DNA from: an uncultured Bacilli bacterium
GTDB lineage: Bacteria > Bacillota_I > Bacilli_A > RF39 > UBA660
Assembly: GCA_944329255.1 (NCBI GenBank)
Contig: CALVIA010000051.1
Location: 1 to 7,001, forward strand
Length of the DNA stretch: 7,001 nt
Direction of reading: 5' to 3'
The notes below the pieces were generated by a model that was not told where the DNA came from, ran no database searches, and saw only the letters and a list, made by a program, of their open reading frames with translations. Position 1 is the stretch's first letter; each line of letters opens with the position of its first letter. Shown one piece after another: positions 1-5,888 of this stretch. A program made the position numbers and the translations under genes.

Positions 1-1031
1 AATTCTTTTCTTTTCTTAGGATATTTACCTGATATTTTTAGTGAAGGATTACCGGAAACTATTTCTTCTAATTTACATTCTTTATACTTTATATCATTTT
101 TTATTTGTTCGAAGATTTCTTGACCTTTTTCAGTATTTATTATAACTGCTGATACTCCAAGATTATTATACATATCAGGATAGTATTTTCCTACTCCCCA
201 AAAGTCACCTAGTGTTATATCAGAATATTTATTTCCTAATTTAAAATTACATTCAAAACAACTCTCACGTAATGCAATATCTGATAAAAATAATTTCATA
301 TAATTGTTATCTTTTTGTAATTGAGATATTTCTTTTTTATCTTTAAATGTTATTGTATTAGAATAAGAATCCCATCCTGTTTTTTTATCTCTAAAGTTAT
401 AATCTACTATTTGAGAATTATATTTATCTTCTATTTCTTTAATATATTTTTCGAATAACTTTGGACTTGGTACTCCGTGGCATACTAAGTCTAGACATAT
501 TAAATTATTAAAATCATTTTTTATAAATGACTTTAAACCAGCAACTTGACATGGTGTTCCAACAAATAATATTTTTTTATTTTTTATATTTTCTTTTATA
601 TAAGTAAATATATTATTTAAATTACTTTGTAAGTATTTTGAGCCTTTTAATTTATCTAGATCTTTTATGTTATCAATAGCAGTATGATTTAATTTATTAT
701 TTTCATCAAATGCTGCCCCTATTACTATTCCATTTTCATTTAATATTAGTTTAGCTATTAATTCGAAAATGCTACCTGATGATGCTTTGTTTTTACAAGA
801 TACTTCATCTTTATTATAAGCTACGTAGGACTTGTTTAGTGATTTATTGCTTGTTGTATTTAAAACAGGACATGTTTTTTTACATAATCCACAATCAATA
901 CATTTATCTTTATTTATAACAGGATGTTTAAATCCTTCATTATCGATTTCCATACTAATAGCATTCTTTGGGCATATATTCATACATGCTGTACAACCTG
1001 TACATTTGTTTTTTTCAACTATTGTTTCCAT
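1..1031 (-). CDS. Ferredoxin-FrhB fusion (F420 hydrogenase/dehydrogenase beta family), 3' end missing
   Basis: Iron-sulfur flavoprotein-type oxidoreductase; 343 codons are open without a stop up to the left edge, where the gene is cut off. The first 55 residues are a bacterial ferredoxin with two [4Fe-4S] sites: C10-x2-C13-x2-C16-x3-C20-P and C44-x2-C47-x2-C50-x3-C54-P. The rest matches the coenzyme F420 hydrogenase/dehydrogenase beta-subunit family: VGTPCQVAGL at 157-166, DLVCHGVPSP at 181-190, CFEC at 258-261 and DITLGDFWGV at 271-280, whose cysteines may hold a further cluster. The ATG at 1031 has GAGGT 5 nt upstream and begins 3 nt after the flippase stop. The F420 name is a homology label; nothing here shows that the host makes F420, and relatives in bacterial polysaccharide loci have no settled function. 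A role in reducing or oxidising a sugar precursor, perhaps together with the pyruvyl transferase family protein, is inference. The missing end is probably short, judged by motifs already passed. Confidence 0.92.
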   Translation of the reverse strand, partial: METIVEKNKCTGCTACMNICPKNAISMEIDNEGFKHPVINKDKCIDCGLCKKTCPVLNTTSNKSLNKSYVAYNKDEVSCKNKASSGSIFELIAKLILNENGIVIGAAFDENNKLNHTAIDNIKDLDKLKGSKYLQSNLNNIFTYIKENIKNKKILFVGTPCQVAGLKSFIKNDFNNLICLDLVCHGVPSPKLFEKYIKEIEDKYNSQIVDYNFRDKKTGWDSYSNTITFKDKKEISQLQKDNNYMKLFLSDIALRESCFECNFKLGNKYSDITLGDFWGVGKYYPDMYNNLGVSAVIINTEKGQEIFEQIKNDIKYKECKLEEIVSGNPSLKISGKYPKKRKE

Positions 1032-1034
1032 TTA

Positions 1035-2555
1035 CTACCTCATCAAATGTAATTTTTTTAAAAACTTATTAACAATACTTTTCTCATAACTATTCATAAC
1101 TAATAAATAGCAAATTAAAGCATATATAATGGTATAAATTCCACCAAAAGCGATTAAATTTAAGAATCCATGTATTTCAATAAAATTCATTATTATTAAA
1201 ATAATAGCAATTGGAATAACAAATGGAATTGTCATTTTAAGAATTTCTTTCCAGAATTTCAATACATTTATTCCTACTTTTTTATGATAATAGATATTAA
1301 GAATTATTACATTTCCAACTATTAAAGATATTGAAGTTCCAATAGCACTACCTATACCATCATACATCTTTGCAAGAGGAATACTAATTGCAATATTAGC
1401 TAATGCTATTATAGCTAATAGAACAGATCTGAATTTATGCATGTTTTTGGCTTGCATAATACTTACTCCTAAATTCTGTATTAATGGTAAACATAAAGGA
1501 ATAATTAGTATTAATGCTATGTAATAAGAATCTATGTATTCACTTCCAACCCAAGAGATAATAAATTCTTTTCCAAATAATGTTAGTCCACTTACCATTA
1601 AGAATATAATTAAATACTGAATACGTCCAACTTTAATAAACTCGTTAGTAATTTCTTCATTACTTGCTTTACTTGCAACCATTTTACTCATTTTGGGTAA
1701 TAATACACTACTTACTGCTGTAGATAAATTGACAAATAATGTATTAATTTGACTAGCTACTGAATATACTGAAACAGCAATTGTTCCTGATACAGCTCCA
1801 AGAACGAATTGATCAACGCTCCAATTTATTTTATCAACTACAACTCCTAAGAATATAAAAAATGAATACCCGAATATAGTTTTAAATAAAGCTTTATCGA
1901 ACCCCATAAACTTAATACTAACATTTAATTTCTTTTTACAATAGAAATAATTAGATAAAAGAACAATTATGTTTACTATTGTTATTACAACGCACATTGT
2001 AATTGACTTATATCCTAAAAATAATAATGGAATCATTAATAATGGTTTCATTATTGTATTTAGGATTGACATAATTTTTTGAAATGTAAATTTTTCATAT
2101 GCATTAATGATTGAAGAATAAATACTAAAAATAAAAGTCATTGCTAAATTGAAAGCAAGTATTAGCATCATTATCTTCATTTTTTCTAATTCTACAGATG
2201 TCATTGTTGCACCGAATATTGTTGGAACTAAAAAGTATAGTAATATACCGATTATACCTGCCAATACTCCTATTAGACAATAAACTACAAAAAACATTCC
2301 ATGTAATTTTTTTTCTTCTTCATATTTTTTTTGCGCTCTATATTTAGCAGTATAGACTATAATAGCGTTTCCAAATCCCAAATCTAGTACTGTTAAATAA
2401 CCAATTATTGATGAAACAAGTGAATATAATCCATATTCACTTTGTCCTAACATTCTAATTAATAATGGAGTATATAATAATTGTACTAATGTACTAAGTA
2501 TTATTGATACATATGATAAAATTGCTCCACTTTTTCTTTCTACACTACTATTCAC
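1035..2555 (-). CDS. Wzx-type oligosaccharide flippase
   Basis: Membrane transporter of the polysaccharide flippase (MOP/MATE-like) superfamily, expected to move the finished lipid-linked repeat unit from the inner to the outer face of the membrane for the polymerase. The 506-residue length is normal for the family. About 14 hydrophobic segments are visible, among them residues 12-33, 44-63, 87-110, 128-150, 184-204, 224-240, 312-330, 345-365, 400-421, 440-458 and 464-486. The N-terminal stretch RMLGQSEYGLYSL at 34-46 followed by LDLGFGNA at 57-64 is highly characteristic. The start codon is GTG: an in-frame TGA lies three codons upstream and the first encoded ATG is at codon 35, inside the conserved region, so GTG at 2555 is the only reasonable start. 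AAGGA and AGTGA lie 12 and 6 nt upstream, inside the end of the pyruvyl transferase gene. The stop is TAG, followed at once by an in-frame TAA. Confidence 0.95.
   Translation of the reverse strand: MNSSVERKSGAILSYVSIILSTLVQLLYTPLLIRMLGQSEYGLYSLVSSIIGYLTVLDLGFGNAIIVYTAKYRAQKKYEEEKKLHGMFFVVYCLIGVLAGIIGILLYFLVPTIFGATMTSVELEKMKIMMLILAFNLAMTFIFSIYSSIINAYEKFTFQKIMSILNTIMKPLLMIPLLFLGYKSITMCVVITIVNIIVLLSNYFYCKKKLNVSIKFMGFDKALFKTIFGYSFFIFLGVVVDKINWSVDQFVLGAVSGTIAVSVYSVASQINTLFVNLSTAVSSVLLPKMSKMVASKASNEEITNEFIKVGRIQYLIIFLMVSGLTLFGKEFIISWVGSEYIDSYYIALILIIPLCLPLIQNLGVSIMQAKNMHKFRSVLLAIIALANIAISIPLAKMYDGIGSAIGTSISLIVGNVIILNIYYHKKVGINVLKFWKEILKMTIPFVIPIAIILIIMNFIEIHGFLNLIAFGGIYTIIYALICYLLVMNSYEKSIVNKFLKKLHLMR
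1037..1041 (-). promoter_or_regulatory. Ribosome binding site of the ferredoxin-FrhB gene
   Basis: GAGGT on the minus strand, 5 nt before the ATG at 1031. It lies across the last sense codons of the flippase and overlaps the first base of its TAG stop codon. Confidence 0.65.
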
Positions 2556-2557
2556 TA

Positions 2558-3637
2558 TTAATCACTATCCTTAATATCAAGTGCTTTTCTTAAAAATTTA
2601 TCTGCTTTTATTCTTTCTTTTTCTAGTATTTTATAGGCTTCTGTATAATCATGATTTAGATTTTCTTTTGTTATTTTATCTTTATATTTTCTATTTTCTA
2701 ATTTAAATTTATTTAATAATGTTTCTAATCTAGAGTTCATATTTGCTACATTTTTTTGTTCTCTATCAAATACAATAAATGGACGATTATATAGAATTGC
2801 AAATACACTTGAATGGAATGAATCTGTACATATTAGAAAAGCGTGTTTTTCTAAATATATAAATTCACTTGGTCCACATTCATAAAACGGACTATTCTTA
2901 TCTAATATATTTATTATTTCACAATCATTTTCTTGTGCTACTCTTTGTATTTCTTTTTTTCTTTTTTCAGATAATTCTCCTAAGAAATAGTTTAAAATAT
3001 ATTTATCAGTTTTTAACATTTTTGGTTTTTTAGATACTTTATCCCATTCTTCAGATGTTAATAACATAGTAGGATCTACTAATACTTCTACATCTTTTCT
3101 ACCTGTTAATTCTTCTACTATTTCTTTTCCTCTATCTTCTCTTACTGATATAGATTTAAGATTATTAAAACCACTTATATAAGTTGGGTTTAAATATTCA
3201 GGAATTTCATTTGTTCCTATACTTGCTGCATAAGAAATATTTTTATTACTATTAACATTTAACATAAAATAAGTTTTAAAATTACCAACCATTTGATAGT
3301 TCCAAACTTGATCACTTCCGACAATGAAATATGAGAAATCTTTTTCAATTTTTTTTAAATCATCATTAAATACAAGTTTCTTTTTATAAATTTTTAAATT
3401 TTCTTTTGTAAAATAAATAAAAAATTTATTTCTTGAATAATTTATTATATAATCATTAATTACATGTTTAACTTTTTTTAACAATGCCTTAAAACTATTT
3501 GATTCAAAACTATTTTCAATCCATATCGTTCTCGCATCAAACCCGAATTTATCAATTTTTTTTAATAATGCATAATTTTGTAATTTATTTCCAAAATTAT
3601 CATTTCCACATATTGTTATTATTCCAACTCTTTTCAT
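2558..3637 (-). CDS. Polysaccharide pyruvyl transferase family protein
   Basis: Member of the polysaccharide pyruvyl transferase family (CsaB/PssM-like), whose characterised members move pyruvate from phosphoenolpyruvate to a sugar as a ketal, adding negative charge. The protein has 359 residues from the preferred start. Marks, numbered from that start: NDNFGNKLQNYAL at 12-24, GSDQVWN at 107-113, SYAAS near 135-139, SVREDRG at 164-170, DPTMLL at 188-193, GPSEFI at 255-260 and TDSFHSSVF at 271-279, all in the usual order and spacing of the family. A GTG nine bases upstream (3646) could serve as a start, but it lies inside AAGTGA, the likely ribosome binding site, which is 5 nt from the ATG at 3637. 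The gene begins 15 nt after the polymerase stop and ends 2 nt before the flippase start. Some members of this family in gut bacteria sit beside FrhB-type proteins, as here, and their substrates are unknown, so pyruvylation itself is an inference. Confidence 0.92.
   Translation of the reverse strand: MKRVGIITICGNDNFGNKLQNYALLKKIDKFGFDARTIWIENSFESNSFKALLKKVKHVINDYIINYSRNKFFIYFTKENLKIYKKKLVFNDDLKKIEKDFSYFIVGSDQVWNYQMVGNFKTYFMLNVNSNKNISYAASIGTNEIPEYLNPTYISGFNNLKSISVREDRGKEIVEELTGRKDVEVLVDPTMLLTSEEWDKVSKKPKMLKTDKYILNYFLGELSEKRKKEIQRVAQENDCEIINILDKNSPFYECGPSEFIYLEKHAFLICTDSFHSSVFAILYNRPFIVFDREQKNVANMNSRLETLLNKFKLENRKYKDKITKENLNHDYTEAYKILEKERIKADKFLRKALDIKDSD
2562..2572 (-). promoter_or_regulatory. 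Ribosome binding region of the GTG-initiated flippase
   Basis: Two short matches, AAGGA (12 nt upstream) and AGTGA (6 nt upstream), precede the GTG at 2555. Both lie within the last codons of the pyruvyl transferase gene. Neither is strong, and together with the GTG start this suggests that flippase translation depends on ribosomes arriving from the upstream gene. Confidence 0.5.
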
Positions 3638-3642
3638 TATAA

Positions 3643-3648
3643 TCACTT
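3643..3648 (-). promoter_or_regulatory. Ribosome binding site deciding the pyruvyl transferase start
   Basis: AAGTGA on the minus strand, 5 nt before the ATG at 3637. It differs by one base from the AGGTGA used by the glycosyltransferase. The alternative GTG start at 3646 lies inside this site, which argues against it. Confidence 0.6.
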
Positions 3649-3652
3649 CATT

Positions 3653-4810
3653 CTATTTAAATAGTAAATATGGAATTGTCTCATTTGCTCCCATAATTAC
3701 AAAATTGTAATACCAATAAGTTCCTAAGTATAATAATATTATGACATAATTAATTATTTTATTTAATTGATATTTAGTAGTCCCAATTAATATTGGAAAT
3801 AATATAATATTGAATATTTGAAAAAAATAGCTTATTCTTACTGCGTATATATTAACAGTTGAAAAATATGATATAAGTATATCTAAAATAAACATCAAAA
3901 TATAGAAATAAGAATTCTCATTCTTTATAAGTTGTTTATATTCGAATATTATAATTAAGATAATAGGTACATATTTTATTAATTTACCAATGCTAAAATA
4001 TACATTTCCATTTATATAACCTACATAGTAATTCAATCCTATGAGTTCTAAAATGTTAATTAAAATTGATGAGTTAAAAATAAATATAATAGACAAGAAA
4101 ATTATTAATAGTAAAGCTATTTTTCTAACTAAAATTTTATGATTTCCTAGTGTTAAAGTAAGATTAGTTTTTGATTTCTTCTTTAAAATTTTATAAATAA
4201 CAAAAATAACAATTCCTAATAATGCCGACTTGTGAAAAAAATAGCCCAAAATAAGTGATAGAAAAAACTTTTTATCTCCTTTTTTTTCATTTATTAGGCA
4301 ACTCGTTCCCCAAAATAATATTGCTATACTTATAAACTGACGCATAGCATTATAACTTATATTGTAAAATAATAAATAAAAGCATAACATTGCTAGCCAT
4401 TCTTTATTTTTTAATTGCTTAAATTTCTTTATACCATAATATATAGGGAAAATTATTAATATTTGAATAGTAAATAGAATCCACTGAATATTATGAGTTA
4501 ATTTAGTTATTATATATACCATTATGTTAAACAATAATTCAAAATCTGCAACATATTTATATGTCCATACTCGATACCAGCTCATTTTTAAGTAATCTAA
4601 AAAGCTATCTGATTTGCTAGCCAAATTGAATAATGGCTCAACATATACTTGCACATCTGTACCTACCGATAATGCTCTAAGTCCCGCTAATATACAAGGA
4701 ATAAGTACTGCTATTATTTCAATAATTTTTTTGAAAAATTTATTAGATATCTTATTAGACAAAGCTATTAAAGAGCATGATACTAAAAAAACTATTATAT
4801 ATATATACAT
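3653..4810 (-). CDS. EpsG/Wzy-family polysaccharide polymerase
   Basis: Polytopic membrane protein of 385 residues that probably joins exported repeat units into a long polysaccharide on the outer face of the cytoplasmic membrane. I see about 12 hydrophobic segments, including residues 2-17, 27-44, 108-126, 181-206, 229-253, 300-317, 323-344 and 352-370. EpsG-family marks are AGLRALSVGTD at 42-52 (the conserved G-x-R...VGxD region), NAMRQFISIAI at 154-164 (the N-x-x-RQ motif) and HKSAL at 193-197. A loop between segments 2 and 3 contains several aromatic residues. The start is the ATG at 4810, with GGTGA 4 nt upstream; this site overlaps the TGA stop of the glycosyltransferase, so translation of the two is probably coupled. 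The gene stops with TAG. Polymerases are usually the most locus-specific gene of such clusters, and this one is very AT-rich. The family call rests on motifs; polymerase activity is inferred from context and family. Confidence 0.88.
   Translation of the reverse strand: MYIYIIVFLVSCSLIALSNKISNKFFKKIIEIIAVLIPCILAGLRALSVGTDVQVYVEPLFNLASKSDSFLDYLKMSWYRVWTYKYVADFELLFNIMVYIITKLTHNIQWILFTIQILIIFPIYYGIKKFKQLKNKEWLAMLCFYLLFYNISYNAMRQFISIAILFWGTSCLINEKKGDKKFFLSLILGYFFHKSALLGIVIFVIYKILKKKSKTNLTLTLGNHKILVRKIALLLIIFLSIIFIFNSSILINILELIGLNYYVGYINGNVYFSIGKLIKYVPIILIIIFEYKQLIKNENSYFYILMFILDILISYFSTVNIYAVRISYFFQIFNIILFPILIGTTKYQLNKIINYVIILLYLGTYWYYNFVIMGANETIPYLLFK
4796..4807. repeat. (TA)6 dinucleotide run just after the polymerase start codon
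   Basis: Twelve bases of perfect alternating TA follow directly on the ATG of the polymerase and encode Tyr-Ile-Tyr-Ile at its N-terminus. Gain or loss of one unit would shift the frame from the second codon. The run is short and the region is AT-rich, so it may be chance. Confidence 0.6.
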
Positions 4811-4814
4811 AAAA

Positions 4815-4819
4815 TCACC
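4815..4819 (-). promoter_or_regulatory. Ribosome binding site of the polymerase, overlapping the upstream stop codon
   Basis: GGTGA on the minus strand, 4 nt before the ATG at 4810. Its last three bases are the TGA that ends the glycosyltransferase, so a ribosome finishing that gene stops on the site that starts the next. This points to translational coupling. Confidence 0.7.
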
Positions 4820-5828
4820 ATATTTTACCTTTTATAATATTTAAATATATATTTCTTATTGATGCGAGAAATTTAATTATATTCCACTTTTCTTGTATTA
4901 TTAACGTATTTTTAAGTCTTATTTTTTTATTACTTTCTTCTGCTATTTTTAATTGTTGCAAAAAATCTTTTAATTTTAAAACAACTTTCAGCTTTTTATC
5001 GTTTGATAATACCTTTGAATGTAAAATAATCATACATGCTCTGAAAATTTCATCTAAGTATTTTTTCTTTATAAGATAGACATAATTTTTTTGCTCTTCA
5101 TTTAATTTTTTTGAAACTTCTAACTCATTTGTATATAACGTTTTTAAATTATCTGTCATTTTGAACGGATTATTTTCCCATCTTTTATCTGTGTTTTTAT
5201 AATCATAAAAATAATTGTATAATTCTATATCAGTATAATACACAACTGGATTATGATTTAGTATGTTAAGATTAAATAATGCATCTTCACCTTGTATTAT
5301 TTTTTTTTCAAATTTTATATTATTTCTTTCTATAAAATCCCTATCATATAGCTTTGAACACGGACCATGAAATGCATTTCTTTTAATGTACTCTTTAAAA
5401 ATTGATATTTTATCGATATATCCTTTTTTATTCTCAAATTCTTTTCTAATTGCTTTTTTATTTCTACTATGTAAAACCATATTAAAAATCAAAACATTTG
5501 CATTTATATTAAGAATATTATTATTTAAATTATCTGCAATTATTGTGTCATCTGAATCTACGAACATTACAAATCTGCCATTTGCTTTTTCTACTCCTAA
5601 ATTTCTTGCAGAACTAACTCCACTATTTTCCTTATATATATATTTAATATTTTTTAAATTAAGATTTTTTATTAAATTTTCGTATTCAATGCTATTTTCC
5701 GATTCTGATCCGTCATCAATTAATAAAAGTTCATAATTAATATTTTTTAATTTCATTATACTTTTTATACATTGTTCTAAAATTTTTATCTCTGTATTAT
5801 AAACGGGAACAATTACTGATAAATCCAT
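4815..5828 (-). CDS. Family 2 glycosyltransferase (GT-A fold)
   Basis: Transfers a sugar from a nucleotide-sugar donor to a growing, probably lipid-linked, glycan on the cytoplasmic side of the membrane. With the start chosen here the protein has 337 residues. GT2 marks are PVYN at residues 8-11, DDGS at 38-41, ENSGVSSARN at 67-76 and the DSDD metal/nucleotide-binding motif at 91-94. GEDALFN at 180-186 carries the acidic ED pair typical of inverting GT2 enzymes, with the presumed catalytic base. The last 120 or so residues are lysine-rich and probably helical, with no recognised domain. An in-frame ATG exists seven codons upstream (5849), but AGGTGA sits 4 nt before the ATG at 5828, and the GT2 fold begins directly at MDLSVIVP, so 5828 is preferred. 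The gene ends in TGA, 4 nt before the polymerase start. It is among the most AT-rich parts of the window. Sugar and linkage cannot be predicted. Confidence 0.95.
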   Translation of the reverse strand: MDLSVIVPVYNTEIKILEQCIKSIMKLKNINYELLLIDDGSESENSIEYENLIKNLNLKNIKYIYKENSGVSSARNLGVEKANGRFVMFVDSDDTIIADNLNNNILNINANVLIFNMVLHSRNKKAIRKEFENKKGYIDKISIFKEYIKRNAFHGPCSKLYDRDFIERNNIKFEKKIIQGEDALFNLNILNHNPVVYYTDIELYNYFYDYKNTDKRWENNPFKMTDNLKTLYTNELEVSKKLNEEQKNYVYLIKKKYLDEIFRACMIILHSKVLSNDKKLKVVLKLKDFLQQLKIAEESNKKIRLKNTLIIQEKWNIIKFLASIRNIYLNIIKGKIW

Positions 5829-5832
5829 TTTT

Positions 5833-5838
5833 TCACCT
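5833..5838 (-). promoter_or_regulatory. Ribosome binding site deciding the glycosyltransferase start
   Basis: AGGTGA on the minus strand, separated by AAAA from the ATG at 5828. It is the best ribosome binding site near this gene and favours this ATG over the in-frame one at 5849, which would only add a short non-conserved leader. Confidence 0.75.
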
Positions 5839-5888
5839 ACTTTATACATTCTTTGTAAGTTTTATATATAATTTAATAAATTTTTTTA

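Noticed and set aside
832..1089. Plus-strand open frame of 85 codons
   Set aside because: It lies antisense to the flippase end and the ferredoxin domain, both of which have strong family motifs. It has no recognisable domain and its hydrophobic look is what antisense AT-rich DNA gives.
3653..3664. 12-base perfect palindrome at the polymerase stop
   Set aside because: It is made almost only of A and T, has no loop or T tract fit for a terminator, and is expected by chance at this base composition.
4614..4844. Plus-strand open frame of 76 codons
   Set aside because: It is antisense to the start of the polymerase and the end of the glycosyltransferase, with no domain.
5386..5736. Plus-strand open frame of 116 codons
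   Set aside because: It is antisense to the conserved core of the glycosyltransferase (DDGS, DSDD region); the reverse complement of a K/N/I-rich gene reads as a hydrophobic F/L/I-rich protein.
5829..5888. Possible promoter or terminator in the 60-nt gap between the radical SAM gene and the glycosyltransferase
   Set aside because: A TATAAA occurs about 10 nt before the glycosyltransferase ribosome site on the minus strand, but no -35-like element has proper spacing and TATAAA is common in such AT-rich DNA. The only hairpin candidate is a weak all-AT one without a stable stem.
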